From assembly GCF_024460775.1 (NCBI RefSeq), contig NZ_JANFYZ010000006.1, forward strand, positions 1 to 64,000: a DNA stretch of 64,000 bases, given 5' to 3'. Position numbers and translations under genes: made by a program. This DNA comes from Desulfovibrio desulfuricans. GTDB taxonomy: Bacteria > Desulfobacterota > Desulfovibrionia > Desulfovibrionales > Desulfovibrionaceae. The first letter of the stretch is position 1. Each line of letters begins with the position of its first letter. Positions 46,919-55,835 of this stretch are shown here, one piece after another. The notes beneath the pieces were generated by a model. That model saw nothing but the letters and a program-made list of their open reading frames with translations, was not told the DNA's origin and made no database searches.

Positions 46919-47162
46919 TGGTTACTCCTTGATTTTTTTTGTCGCCTCTCGGCGTGGAATACAAACTCATGAGATTTGGCAAATGTAGAGACCTGTTATC
47001 CACATCAACGTCATATACCAACCGTCCATAAAAACCCGCACGTCGGCAGCTACAACAAACACTTCCTACGCCGAGCGGCTCATGATCAGCACCCCAACGG
47101 CGCGGTAGATTAGCGGGGCCTGTGGGGACAACGAGCGATGGGCCAAATTTTATTTCATGCAT
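46902..47162 (-). pseudogene. Scrambled tail-fibre C-terminal fragments
   Basis: An 86-residue frame with AAGGA seven bases before its ATG. SLVVPTGPANLPRRWGA copies the fibre C-terminus (RVVPTGAANKPRAWGA), then breaks at an LGVG motif into unrelated sequence containing LPNLMSLYSTPRGD, like another fibre segment. Two further copies of the recombination-site core CTCGGCGT (46949-46956 plus, 47066-47073 minus) mark the breaks. It looks like leftovers of past site-specific rearrangements. It could still be expressed. Confidence 0.55.
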
Positions 47163-47186
47163 TGGAAAATCCTTTTATTGTTGCCT

Positions 47187-47710
47187 CTCTCTCGGCGTGG
47201 GAGGCGTACATGGGGATATGATTCGCAACATTGTAGGCAGCACAAACGGCGCATCCATTCAGGCAGGTATGATTAACGGCACGGTTGGCACTGGCGCGTT
47301 GCGCTTTACCGTACAGGACTCCAGCGCTGGATCGCCAAATGCTGGATACCGCCGAGGAGTTGTCGCTCTTGATGCGTCATATGCCGTGCCCACAGGTGCG
47401 GCAAACAAGCCGCGTGCGTGGGGCGCGTTGGCGTGTTGTTATCTTGGCCAGCCAGCATAGCTATGCCACCGGGGTGCCAAGGTAGCAGCAGGCAAGAGCA
47501 CCCCACGCACGGGGTTTATTCGCTGCGCCAGTGGGGACTACGCGGGCAAGATTCATGGTGGTTATATATGTGTCCCAAGAAGATGCCCCCATATCTCTCC
47601 CGCTGTATGAGCTTACGAAGGGGCCATCGCCGCTTTGCTTTACGGTACCACCAACTCGTCCCTGGATGTTTCTTATTACATCCCCATGTACGCCTCCCAC
47701 GCCGAGAGAG
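47187..47710. repeat. Invertible tail-fibre segment bounded by 30-bp inverted repeats
   Basis: Bases 47187-47216 and 47681-47710 are exact inverted copies (core CTCTCGGCGTGGGAGGCG). The segment between them holds two C-terminal fibre cassettes in opposite orientations whose stop codons abut at 47460/47461. Both repeats encode LGVGGVHGD in the matching frame, so inversion would swap the cassettes without a frameshift. No recombinase gene is in the window. Confidence 0.9.
47188..47460 (+). other. Silent alternative tail-fibre C-terminal cassette
   Basis: It encodes SLGVGGVHGD followed by IRNIVGSTNGASIQAG and ends in VPTGAANKPRAWGALACCYL-GQPA. It is homologous to the end of the fibre gene on the opposite strand but diverged in the middle, where receptor contacts would lie. 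It has no start or ribosome site and becomes the 3' end of the fibre gene only after inversion. About 89 residues from the shared LGV. Confidence 0.88.
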
Positions 47711-48621
47711 TCATAGCCCGCCATCTCGCGGAGGAGTCCTGTGAGGTCAGGCATCAGGAGCGTGTCGGCGGCTTTGTCCCACCAGAATTTGGCCACGCCG
47801 CCGATGTTGTTCCACCGGACTTGGGAACCGTCGGCAAGCGTTGCCCATGCTGCATTGTGTGCCGCTTCGTACTCGGCAAGCGACCCAAAAATACGCTTTG
47901 CACCGTGCGTGGTTGACAGATAGGCGGCCATCTGTGGATAGGTGACCGAAAAATTGGAGACGACGTTGGCATTGCAGGGCTTAAAGCCTGGCCGGACAAG
48001 CTCATCCTCAAACCACACATATTGGCCGATCGGGTACGGGGCCATGCCGCCTACAATCTGCCATTGGCTGCCAGAGTATATCAGCGTGTATACCTGCCCC
48101 TTGGCGATCTGGCCGACCTCCGGCGCAACTCCGCAATAAGTAATACCCTTGGCTCCAGTACCGGACACGTTGAGAGTGGGATTAGCTGCGGCGTTAACAG
48201 TCGTAAAAACGACATGCAACGTAGCGCCTGCTGTAAGCGCAAACCCGGAAATATCCAGTTCCTTGGCTGCGGTAGCGGCAGCCGTTGTACAAGTGTACAT
48301 GGTCGGTCTGGTCGATATGCGCCCTGCCGTATCGACGGATATCGTTGTGCCATCGGGCATGACCAGTCCGGGCTGCAGCAGCGTGGCCAGACCCGGCGTT
48401 GCGGATTCGATGAGCATACCGATGGCCTTGCGCACCTGTTCCAGATCTGTGCCGCTGGGTGTCAGGCCTGCAAAACGGATGAGGTGGATCAGCTCGCGCA
48501 TGCCCGGCTCAATAGCCTTGGCAGGCACGGCAGAACCTTCGATCCCGGCTTCGGGATTGCCATCAATATAGATAGCGGCCTCGCCTTGGGCCTCTTGTCC
48601 TATGGGGGTTGCGTAATCCAT
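47461..48621 (-). CDS. Tail fibre protein (Mu gpS-like), phase-variable C-terminus
   Basis: The 386-residue protein starts at 48621 (AGGAG seven bases upstream); the in-frame extension above it is not coding. The N-terminal part (MDYATPIGQEAQGEAAIY, IDGNPEAGIEGSAVPAKAIE) is the baseplate-attaching half; the middle has Mu-fibre-like repeats; MPDLTGLLREMAGYDSLGVGGVHGD leads into the variable tip. About 305 residues are fixed and 81 belong to the invertible segment. It follows the gp48-like gene by 2 bases. Confidence 0.9.
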   Translation of the reverse strand: MDYATPIGQEAQGEAAIYIDGNPEAGIEGSAVPAKAIEPGMRELIHLIRFAGLTPSGTDLEQVRKAIGMLIESATPGLATLLQPGLVMPDGTTISVDTAGRISTRPTMYTCTTAAATAAKELDISGFALTAGATLHVVFTTVNAAANPTLNVSGTGAKGITYCGVAPEVGQIAKGQVYTLIYSGSQWQIVGGMAPYPIGQYVWFEDELVRPGFKPCNANVVSNFSVTYPQMAAYLSTTHGAKRIFGSLAEYEAAHNAAWATLADGSQVRWNNIGGVAKFWWDKAADTLLMPDLTGLLREMAGYDSLGVGGVHGDVIRNIQGRVGGTVKQSGDGPFVSSYSGRDMGASSWDTYITTMNLARVVPTGAANKPRAWGALACCYLGTPVA

Positions 48622-48623
48622 TG

Positions 48624-49220
48624 CTATACTCCTGTGGCCTCGTAACCGACCACCAATGTTGTGTGCCCTGGAGCGTATCGACGCAGCAGACACTCCAAAT
48701 CCTCGCGATTGGCAATGCCCAAAAGTTTGTCCCCGGCCTGTGACGCGCCGCAACGAAAGCGCACAACACGCTGCCCGCGCACAACAACCGACCAAACGAG
48801 GCGCACCTCATGCCCGCCGTTGAGCCTGTTACCACACCGTGAAAGGCCCGCAACAAAAGGCTTGTACTCAGTGACCGTGATCTCAAGGCCCAGCATATCT
48901 GCCAGGCGCTTGTAAAATGCCTCTGTCTGCCCGCCCGCACCCGTGAGCTGCGCAACAACCGCCGCGCGCCGTGCCTGCAGCGTGCTGTCCCAGGCGATAG
49001 GGCAATCGCCTGGAAGGCCGCAAACCCGCTCCCAATCTGCCAACAGCTCCAGGGCCTGGCGCGGATCGGACTCGCGGATCAGCGCCGCCGCCCGGCTGTC
49101 AACACGCTCCAGCTCCTGCGCCAGACCGTCCAGCAGTTTGACCCATGTGCTGTCCGGGTCCGTGGGCAGGGCCTCGCCGGGCGGCTGCAGCTGGAGGAGC
49201 TGGTTAAGATAATCGGCCAC
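48624..49220 (-). CDS. Phage baseplate/tail protein, Mu gp48 family (DUF2313)
   Basis: The 198-residue protein starts at a GTG (49220) seven bases after GGGGAG; the TTG at 49235 is too far upstream and overlaps the previous gene more. ADYLNQLLQLQPPGEALP and ADWERVCGLPGDC are family signatures. In Mu it connects the baseplate to the fibres. Confidence 0.88.
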   Translation of the reverse strand: MADYLNQLLQLQPPGEALPTDPDSTWVKLLDGLAQELERVDSRAAALIRESDPRQALELLADWERVCGLPGDCPIAWDSTLQARRAAVVAQLTGAGGQTEAFYKRLADMLGLEITVTEYKPFVAGLSRCGNRLNGGHEVRLVWSVVVRGQRVVRFRCGASQAGDKLLGIANREDLECLLRRYAPGHTTLVVGYEATGV

Positions 49221-49222
49221 GG

Positions 49223-50281
49223 CTAATCTCCCCAATTAATTGCGCCGGGTACGGCGAGCTGACCGGTGGCGAGCTGGATATTTGCGGCGGGGGTGATGAG
49301 CGTATGATCATCCTCGCCGTCCGTCTGGCTGATGGCCTCGTTGAGGCGGGACACAATGACGGTGCCGCCGGGCGTGGCGTCCCTGCGCAGGGATGCCCAG
49401 AGCGCCTCGGCCACAAGCACGCGCAGGCGCGGCGTATCGGGCGAGATGCGGAGATTGCAGTTGATTGGCACAGGCACGGGGGCAACAACGTAGACGTCTG
49501 CCGTGACCGGCCGCACGCTGTCGATATAGGCTTTGACGCGGGCCACATCGGCAGCCAGGGGGATGCCGTTGTCGTAGGTTGCGTCCATCGCAAAGCGGAC
49601 GGTCACAGAGCCACGGCCCATTTCGCCGGGATAGCACCAGGCGCGGGTGACGCCCGCAACGCTGAGTGCCCAGGCCACATAGTCCTGTGCAGCGCCACCG
49701 CTGGGCAGGGTGCGGATGCGGGCGAGCAATCGGTTGCGCAGGGAGACATCAGTCTCCGTATCTGCGCCGCCAGTGATGGGGGTTGTGGTGACAGCAGTGG
49801 CGGTGACGCCAAGCACTGGCGATGTGAGGGTGAGTGCAACGCCTGCGTCGGCGTTGGCGGCCTCGCCCGCATCCACGGCCATGATTGCAGGCGATACCTT
49901 GCCGTCTACGGCAACCGCATCTGCCTGCACCTCATACAGCACGCCATCGGTCCGCTGCATCTGCGTACCTGCGGGCATGATTGTGCCGTTGGCTGCCGAA
50001 AAGCTGATACCGGTGGTGATTGCCGCCTTGGTGGCCGCCTTGCGGGGGATGCCCCAGATACTTGACCAGCGCTCCAAATGTTCCAGCTCTGCCGAATCCG
50101 GCATGATCTGTTGCGCCTGCCAATCAAGATATCCGTACAGACCATGTGCAACACCGCCCTCCATCCTGGCCAGGACGGCCAGGAGGCGGCGGCGCTGATA
50201 CGGCTCGCCGTCCAGGCGGCTATCCATGTCAGCCTGGGCGCGGGCGATCAGATCAGTAAGTGTGGGGCGTGTGAATGGCAT
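49223..50281 (-). CDS. Baseplate protein J-like, Mu gp47
   Basis: The 352-residue protein starts at 50281, where MPFTRPTLTDLIARAQADM matches the usual gp47 N-terminus. It has the baseplate_J fold with SLRNRLLARIRTLPSGGAAQDYVAWAL. There is no ribosome site: the ATG directly follows a perfect dyad (50282-50302) and sits 6 bases past a -10-like TATTGT, so the mRNA may be leaderless. Part of the wedge of the contractile tail. Confidence 0.92.
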   Translation of the reverse strand: MPFTRPTLTDLIARAQADMDSRLDGEPYQRRRLLAVLARMEGGVAHGLYGYLDWQAQQIMPDSAELEHLERWSSIWGIPRKAATKAAITTGISFSAANGTIMPAGTQMQRTDGVLYEVQADAVAVDGKVSPAIMAVDAGEAANADAGVALTLTSPVLGVTATAVTTTPITGGADTETDVSLRNRLLARIRTLPSGGAAQDYVAWALSVAGVTRAWCYPGEMGRGSVTVRFAMDATYDNGIPLAADVARVKAYIDSVRPVTADVYVVAPVPVPINCNLRISPDTPRLRVLVAEALWASLRRDATPGGTVIVSRLNEAISQTDGEDDHTLITPAANIQLATGQLAVPGAINWGD

Positions 50282-50333
50282 GCCAGCACAATATGTGCTG
50301 GCTGAAGGCAAGTCTTTTAATTCTGGAGAAAAA
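50282..50333 (-). promoter_or_regulatory. Late-promoter-like module 3 (before gp47)
   Basis: On the minus strand the box CTCCAGAATTAAAAGAC (within 50312-50333) is followed 18 bases later by TATTGT, which lies in the dyad GCCAGCACA-TAT-TGTGCTGGC (50282-50302). The same box and spacing occur before the protease gene; a related module precedes gp41. Confidence 0.6.
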
Positions 50334-50820
50334 ATCCAGTTGCGGGCTGATAGTTATAATTGTCAGCGTAGGTGGAGCCGTCCGGCAGAGTGATGGTAAT
50401 CTCCAACGCCAGCCAACCCTGCTGCGGGTTGGTGGCGGTAACGGTAACGTCTGTGGCCCGGCCATCATCCAGCAGCCACTGGAGAGACTCCTCGGCGTAA
50501 TATTTTGCGCGGGCCAGCACCTCTGGCAACTGCTTTTCCCGGCTCAAGAGCCAGAGCCGGGAGCCAATGCGGTCGGTTTTGCCGCTGTCCGCCGCCGTCT
50601 GGCCCAGCCCGTAGTCCGTCAACGGAGCCACGGTGTCGGCCCACCAGCCGCGCTTGTTGTTTGTGCCGTCGGGGATAACATCCTCATCCTCTGCGCGGCG
50701 GTGGCAAAACAGGGACAGGATAACGGCGGTGCGCAAGCTGTCATCGCCCAGCACATCGCCTGCAGTAGCGACGCAGTCCGCGCCCAGCTCCGTCATAAAT
50801 ATACCGAGGTCATTAGGCAT
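50317..50820 (-). CDS. Baseplate protein, Mu gp46 family
   Basis: The 167-residue protein starts at 50820 (GGGAG upstream). LRTAVILSLFCHRRAEDED and WWAD...GSRLWLLSREKQ are gp46 motifs. It corresponds to gpW/gp25-type wedge proteins of contractile tails. Its last codons overlap the promoter-like box. Confidence 0.9.
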   Translation of the reverse strand: MPNDLGIFMTELGADCVATAGDVLGDDSLRTAVILSLFCHRRAEDEDVIPDGTNNKRGWWADTVAPLTDYGLGQTAADSGKTDRIGSRLWLLSREKQLPEVLARAKYYAEESLQWLLDDGRATDVTVTATNPQQGWLALEITITLPDGSTYADNYNYQPATGFFLQN

Positions 50821-50944
50821 TGGGCGCTCCCGTTGTCCCGCCGCTGCGGCAGTCGTTGGCGAGTCTACGAGCCTTACGAATGGCGACAGCAGTATGACCA
50901 TTTAGCATACAAGAGATGATGCACGGTGCGGGCAAAATTATCAT
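50813..50944 (-). CDS. Small overlapping ORF between gp45 and gp46 (43 codons)
   Basis: A 43-residue frame beginning MIILPAPCIISCMLNGH starts with ATGA overlapping the gp45 stop, has GGAGAG six bases upstream, and overlaps the gp46 start by 8 bases. It fills the only gap in the gp44-gp46 run. It is basic with three Cys. No family recognised; it is either a real small protein or a coupling leader. Confidence 0.45.
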   Translation of the reverse strand: MIILPAPCIISCMLNGHTAVAIRKARRLANDCRSGGTTGAPNA

Positions 50945-51576
50945 TGAGGCTCTCCCGTTGTCCCGCCGCTATCGCCGGGGTGTGTGTGGTGTGCGGTGCT
51001 GACACCAGCGGCGACCTGGTCGCCAGTTGAGGTTATGGTGCCGTCCTGTTTGGTGTTGCCCTTGATGGCCAGATTCGCATTCATCTGGGCGGCGCAACCG
51101 CCCCCCTCGCTGCCGAGCTGGTAGGACGGCGTGTTGTAGGCCACTCCCTCGCTGGCGTTGACCGTGTACTTTTTGGTGGTGATGGTTGCATCCTCATCCG
51201 CGTCAATCTCCAGGTGCAGGGTTTTGACCCTCATGTGACGCTCACGCATGAGGGTGATTTTATCGCCTTCATCCGTGTAGATGCAGACCTCGCCGGATTT
51301 TAGCCCAACGGCCCGGAAACTGCGATTGCCGAAGTTAAAACCCACAGCCGCACCGCGATGGCCACCGACGTTGAGCACCACGCCCTCGGCACCCGGCAGG
51401 GGGTTGCTGGTAAAACCGTATGGCTCCACGTGCTCCACGCCATCCTGGGTTTCGTCGGCCAGCACCTGTACTTGCAGGGTCTGGCAGCCTGGCGCAGAGT
51501 CAACAACGTGCAGTACCGCCCGCCCGATGAGCGTGTAAATGCTGGTGCGCAGGGCGCGCAACAAACGCTCGTGCAT
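50941..51576 (-). CDS. Baseplate spike/assembly protein V-like, Mu gp45
   Basis: The 211-residue protein starts at 51576 in a TAATG overlap with gp44. An OB-like domain (LQVQVLADETQDGVEHVEPYGF) is followed by a beta-helix shaft. The C-terminal TAHHTHPGDSGGTTG resembles the HxH-containing, metal-binding tip of membrane-piercing spikes. Confidence 0.92.
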   Translation of the reverse strand: MHERLLRALRTSIYTLIGRAVLHVVDSAPGCQTLQVQVLADETQDGVEHVEPYGFTSNPLPGAEGVVLNVGGHRGAAVGFNFGNRSFRAVGLKSGEVCIYTDEGDKITLMRERHMRVKTLHLEIDADEDATITTKKYTVNASEGVAYNTPSYQLGSEGGGCAAQMNANLAIKGNTKQDGTITSTGDQVAAGVSTAHHTHPGDSGGTTGEPQ

Positions 51577-52673
51577 TAGCTAGCCCCCATGCTGGCCCAG
51601 GTGCCGCCGTCCTTGCCCTTGCCCTTTTTGCCCTTGGGCGCTTCTGGGATGAGGTCATAGGCTTCCTTGGGCGAGAGCGTCAGTTCGCTGATCCAGCCGT
51701 CGCTGTCCGATAGTTTGTAACTGACGCCCACGATCAGCTGAGTGCTCAACACCTTGCCCTTGTCGCCCAAAAGGTCGACCAGGGTGTTGTGCCGCCACAA
51801 CTCCGCCCCCGCGAACCAGCCGTTGACCGTGGCTTGCACCTTGTGCCCCTTGCCGTAGCGGATGGCTACCTCGTGCCGGGCGCGGGTGGTGGCGCTGCCG
51901 TATTCTTCCTGCTCCGCGACCAATGTCAGGGGGCGATAGCGCGGCACGCGCGAGTCTGTGGCCGAGCCTTTGGCCTGGGCGTTGGTGCTGCCATTCCAAC
52001 TTTCCGACCCGCCGCTCTGTCCCTTGACGGTAATGATGGAAAACCGCTCTTTCATGCTGCTGGACATGGTCAATTTTTTAAGGTTGCCGCCCAGCTTGAG
52101 GCCCACGGCTGCCTTGGTAGTGCCCGCCCTGGTGATGACCAGACGGCCCTGGCCATCAGTGGTCAGCATGACGGCGTTGGCACGGGCCAGACGCTCCAGC
52201 ATCTCAAAGCAGGTCTCCCCCTCGTCGCTCTTAAAATTGGGCACGGTGGCCAGGCTGCCCGAGACAGCCACCACAACCTGGATGCCAAACAGGGCAGCCC
52301 AACGGCGCGCCAGCACAACCAGACCACCGCCTTTGAGCTGCGTGGATGGCGGGCAGCAATCCACGAGGTCTGCCGTTTTGTCGCGCCCCGTGACGCTGTA
52401 GGTGTGCCCGTTGGGGTCATAGCTGACTTCCACGTCGTCAACATAGCCTGTGATGACGGGCGTGCCGTTGACCAGCACCCGGCACGGGGCACCTACTGGT
52501 ACCTGGCGTGATTGCGCTTGCTGCGGCCAGCGGTCGGTGACGGACAGTTTGAACGTGCCCGCGCACTGCTCCAGGCTGCGGCTGATCTCGATATCCTTCC
52601 AGCCGCCATAGAGTTTGCCGTCGACCTCCAGACGTACTGAAGGGCGCGCTGGCTGGTGCTGCGTGTCACTCAC
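51576..52673 (-). CDS. Baseplate hub protein, Mu gp44 (P) family
   Basis: The 365-residue protein starts at a GTG (52673) with GGAGG six bases upstream, overlapping the gp43 stop. The N-terminus (VRLEVDGKLYGGWKDIEISRSLE) and the middle (GRDKTADLVDCCPP) match gpD/gp27-like hub proteins. The C-terminus is Lys/Gly-rich. It anchors the spike to the tube end. Confidence 0.9.
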   Translation of the reverse strand: MSDTQHQPARPSVRLEVDGKLYGGWKDIEISRSLEQCAGTFKLSVTDRWPQQAQSRQVPVGAPCRVLVNGTPVITGYVDDVEVSYDPNGHTYSVTGRDKTADLVDCCPPSTQLKGGGLVVLARRWAALFGIQVVVAVSGSLATVPNFKSDEGETCFEMLERLARANAVMLTTDGQGRLVITRAGTTKAAVGLKLGGNLKKLTMSSSMKERFSIITVKGQSGGSESWNGSTNAQAKGSATDSRVPRYRPLTLVAEQEEYGSATTRARHEVAIRYGKGHKVQATVNGWFAGAELWRHNTLVDLLGDKGKVLSTQLIVGVSYKLSDSDGWISELTLSPKEAYDLIPEAPKGKKGKGKDGGTWASMGAS

Positions 52674-53838
52674 TGAGCACCTCCAGCTCCGTTTGGCCGG
52701 GCACGCGGCCAGGATGGCGCACATGGTTGCGGCTGACGATCTCGTCGGCCCTCGTTGCCGTGCCATACAGATTATAGGCCGCCACCAGGGCGGGCATGGT
52801 TGTGGGCAGCTCGACCTTGCGCACACTGGGCAATTGGCCGCCGCGCGTGGTCAGGTCAACGGCCACAGCCCGGCGTAATTCTGCCAAACTTCCGTACACG
52901 GGATCGCTGACAACGGGCGCAACGGCGTCAATGCCCGCCAGCGTGGTATCCCGCTCCGCCAAAGCATCGTCGGACGTGACAAAATCTTTGTAGGCCGAGG
53001 CGGCGGCCAGCTCCGTGACAGCAATGCCCGCCAGGGTGGTACGCAGGGCAATTGTCGACGGCGTATCAATGACCGGGTTGGTTGTGAGCATTTCGTCAAT
53101 GGGTTCCACTCCCCGCGACGGGGTCGACGTAAACGAGTACGAGGTGTCCACATCCGTTGCCTCACCCGTGGTGCCCAGCAGCCCGCCGAAGAGGTCGGTC
53201 AACGCGCCAAACAGCGCGGAGGGACTTGCAGTGAGTGACATGGCATAGCCCAACCCCTCGGCCATGAGCGCCTGGGGCAGGCCGATATACTCCATGACCA
53301 GCGCCGCGTTTGTTTGCAGGGTTTCGGCTACTGCGGCCAGCTCCCGCGCGGCGGGGCCAAACTTTGCCAAAAACTCTTTTTTAAGTTGCTCGCGCACGCT
53401 GGCTGCGGCCTTGTTGGTTCCGTAGGCCGTGTCTGCAGTGGCCGCTGGTTGCTCCAGACTGCCAGCCTCGCAAAACGTAATATCGACCTGGAGCAGGCCG
53501 CCGCTTTCCATACTCTCGCGCAGGGAGTAACGGTCGACGCAGACCTTGATCTCGCCGTGCCAGGGATGGATGAGCGTGCCGGGGCCGTATGATTCCAGAG
53601 CTTTGAGCAGATCCTTGCGGGCGTCAAAATAACTGTAGTTGCGGCCCTGGACCACAAAGGCCTTTACGCTGTACTCCCGCGCCTTGCGGCCCATGTCCTC
53701 GGTATAGGGCATGTCGCGCAACGGGTACTCATGCTTGACCAGACGGCGGCCACCGGATGCGTCAACATCGTCAACCTCAAATTTAGCGCCCCGGAAACTG
53801 GCCTGGCGCAAATTGTTGAAAAATGTGCGGGTAAACAT
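52666..53838 (-). CDS. DNA circularisation / tail hub protein N, Mu gp43
   Basis: The 390-residue protein has the N-terminal DNA_circ_N domain (TFFNNLRQASFRGAKFEVDD, GRRLVKHEYPLRDMPYTED). In Mu, gpN is a tail structural protein whose earlier circularisation role is not well supported. It overlaps the tape-measure stop and the gp44 start by one to eight bases. Confidence 0.92.
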   Translation of the reverse strand: MFTRTFFNNLRQASFRGAKFEVDDVDASGGRRLVKHEYPLRDMPYTEDMGRKAREYSVKAFVVQGRNYSYFDARKDLLKALESYGPGTLIHPWHGEIKVCVDRYSLRESMESGGLLQVDITFCEAGSLEQPAATADTAYGTNKAAASVREQLKKEFLAKFGPAARELAAVAETLQTNAALVMEYIGLPQALMAEGLGYAMSLTASPSALFGALTDLFGGLLGTTGEATDVDTSYSFTSTPSRGVEPIDEMLTTNPVIDTPSTIALRTTLAGIAVTELAAASAYKDFVTSDDALAERDTTLAGIDAVAPVVSDPVYGSLAELRRAVAVDLTTRGGQLPSVRKVELPTTMPALVAAYNLYGTATRADEIVSRNHVRHPGRVPGQTELEVLSE

Positions 53839-55835
53839 CAGTCCCCCAGCATCACGTTGTTGATGGTCTGCGCATAGCTGGCCCCGCTGTACACGTTGCC
53901 GTTACCGCCACGGAGCGTGGCCTGAGCATTGCCCTGCACGTTGACGTCAACGGCCACGCCGTTGGCTGTGGCCGCTGCCATCTGCTGTGCGGCAGACTGC
54001 ATCATCTCCGCAGCACGTTGCATGAGTTTTGACGCGGGGTCGTCGGCCTTGTCATCGCCAAGGCCCAACCAGCCTTTGACGGCATTGGTCATGCTCTGCG
54101 CCAGGCCTGATCCGGCGATGCCGCCAACAACGCCGCCAAGTGCGCCGCCGATGGCAGTGCCTAGGCCGGGCGCGATAAATGTGCCGATAGACGCGCCGAT
54201 CTTGGCACCAAGAGCGCCGCCTGCCCATCCACCTGCGGCCTGCCCGGCGGTGTCGACAATGGCCCCGGCCTTATCGCCGATGGTTGCCTGGTCATCGGCC
54301 ATGATCTCGTAGGCTCCGTAGGCGGTGGCGGCTGCCAGACCCATGCCGCCAATGCGGCCAAGGCCACGGCCAAACCTGCCGCCTTTGCCCTTGGGGGTTT
54401 TGCCCGGCTTACCTGTGCCGCCCTCGGGCAGCACGGCACCGTCCTTGCCAAGCATGGCATCGCGCATGAGGGACATCTGCCCGTTGACAACGTAGACCGG
54501 CAACGGCAGCTTAAGCCCGGCAAGACCGCCCATGCCTTGAGCCATACGGCTGGCCATGCCTCCCGCAAAGCTCCCGCCCATGCGGGCAAGGCCACGCCCT
54601 GCAAGTTTGATCGCACCAAATCCAGCCAGCCCGGCGGCAGCGCCGCCCACCAGCAGCTCCTTGCCGCCAATTTTGCCGTCGTCCAGTACCTTGCCGATCG
54701 TGCGGCTGATCACGTCGTTGATGGGCTGCGCAAATTCATCTGCCGCCTTGCCTAGGGCGGCCTTGAGGCGGCCTACCTGATCGACGGAGTTTTTGATGGC
54801 GTCAGGCAGTTTTTTTTGAATAGTACCGCCTGCGTCCTTGATGTCGGCGTTCATCTTTTCGATATCTTCTAGGGCATTGCCATCAAGAAGGATACGAATG
54901 CCGCGCTGGGTGTCGAGGTCTGTTTTGGCAAAGGCAGAGGCAAACGCCTTGTCGCGTTGGGCATCTGTCTTAAAATGCTTGTACCGCTCGCGGATGTCCT
55001 TGAACACATCCACGGCGGCCCGCTTTTCGCCCTTGGCGTCATAAAATTTGACACCCGTGGCCTTGGCCGCATCCTTGAGGTAGTTGTTGTTGGTAAACAG
55101 CCGCAATGTGGAATCAACGAGTGTTGCCAACCGCTCGGGCTGGCGCTCAACAAGGCTTAAACGCTCGATAAAAGCCAAGGTCTGTGTAAAATCCATACCC
55201 GCATTTTTGGCGCTGTTGCCCACGCGGCCAAAGATGCTTGCCAAATCCTCCAGTTCGGCATTGCCCGCAAAGCCCGCCTGAGTCATCTGATCCAGCACAA
55301 GGGTTGCGGTTTTGACGTCGGCCAGGTCAAACTTGAATGCCTGCGCCGCCACGCTCATGGCGGAGCCGAGGGTCTCGGCTTTGGCTCCGGTGACGGCCAT
55401 TGCCGGATTGATGGCCCGGATGGTGCCGAGAGCCTGCTCCCAGCTTTGCCCTGATTGGATAAGGCCGTAAAAGCCGTCCAGCAAATCCTGCATGGGTCGG
55501 CCTGTCTGACGGGACATGTCGTACAGCTCAGTGCGCAGGCTTGCCGCCTGCTGAGCCGAGGCCTCGCCCGTGATCGCCACACGGGCGAGGAACTTGTCCA
55601 GCTTGGCGCTGTCCATGACGGCCTGCGTGGCCTTGTACGTAACGCCAAGCCCGGCGATGCTCGCAGTATAGCGCCCTGCGAGCTGGTCCATACCTCGCCC
55701 CGCAGTGGCCGCCGCAGACCGCATGCCCGCAAAGGCAGCATTGGCCCGCCCGGCCATGCCAGACAGAGCCTGCGAGTACTGGCGGGCGCGGTCTTGCAGA
55801 TTGCCTGCGAGATCAATGATGAGCGATGTTTTCAT
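53838..55835 (-). CDS. Tape-measure protein, Mu gp42 / TP901 type
   Basis: The 665-residue protein starts at 55835, in an ATGA overlap with the -1-frame chaperone stop. An N-terminal coiled coil with Ala-rich heptads is followed by the TP901-like core (DLLDGFYGLIQSGQSW, FIERLSLVERQPERL), and by Gly/Ala-rich hydrophobic segments at about 510-630 (GGWAGGALGAKIGASIG). It sets tail length and is ejected with DNA. Confidence 0.94.
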   Translation of the reverse strand: MKTSLIIDLAGNLQDRARQYSQALSGMAGRANAAFAGMRSAAATAGRGMDQLAGRYTASIAGLGVTYKATQAVMDSAKLDKFLARVAITGEASAQQAASLRTELYDMSRQTGRPMQDLLDGFYGLIQSGQSWEQALGTIRAINPAMAVTGAKAETLGSAMSVAAQAFKFDLADVKTATLVLDQMTQAGFAGNAELEDLASIFGRVGNSAKNAGMDFTQTLAFIERLSLVERQPERLATLVDSTLRLFTNNNYLKDAAKATGVKFYDAKGEKRAAVDVFKDIRERYKHFKTDAQRDKAFASAFAKTDLDTQRGIRILLDGNALEDIEKMNADIKDAGGTIQKKLPDAIKNSVDQVGRLKAALGKAADEFAQPINDVISRTIGKVLDDGKIGGKELLVGGAAAGLAGFGAIKLAGRGLARMGGSFAGGMASRMAQGMGGLAGLKLPLPVYVVNGQMSLMRDAMLGKDGAVLPEGGTGKPGKTPKGKGGRFGRGLGRIGGMGLAAATAYGAYEIMADDQATIGDKAGAIVDTAGQAAGGWAGGALGAKIGASIGTFIAPGLGTAIGGALGGVVGGIAGSGLAQSMTNAVKGWLGLGDDKADDPASKLMQRAAEMMQSAAQQMAAATANGVAVDVNVQGNAQATLRGGNGNVYSGASYAQTINNVMLGD

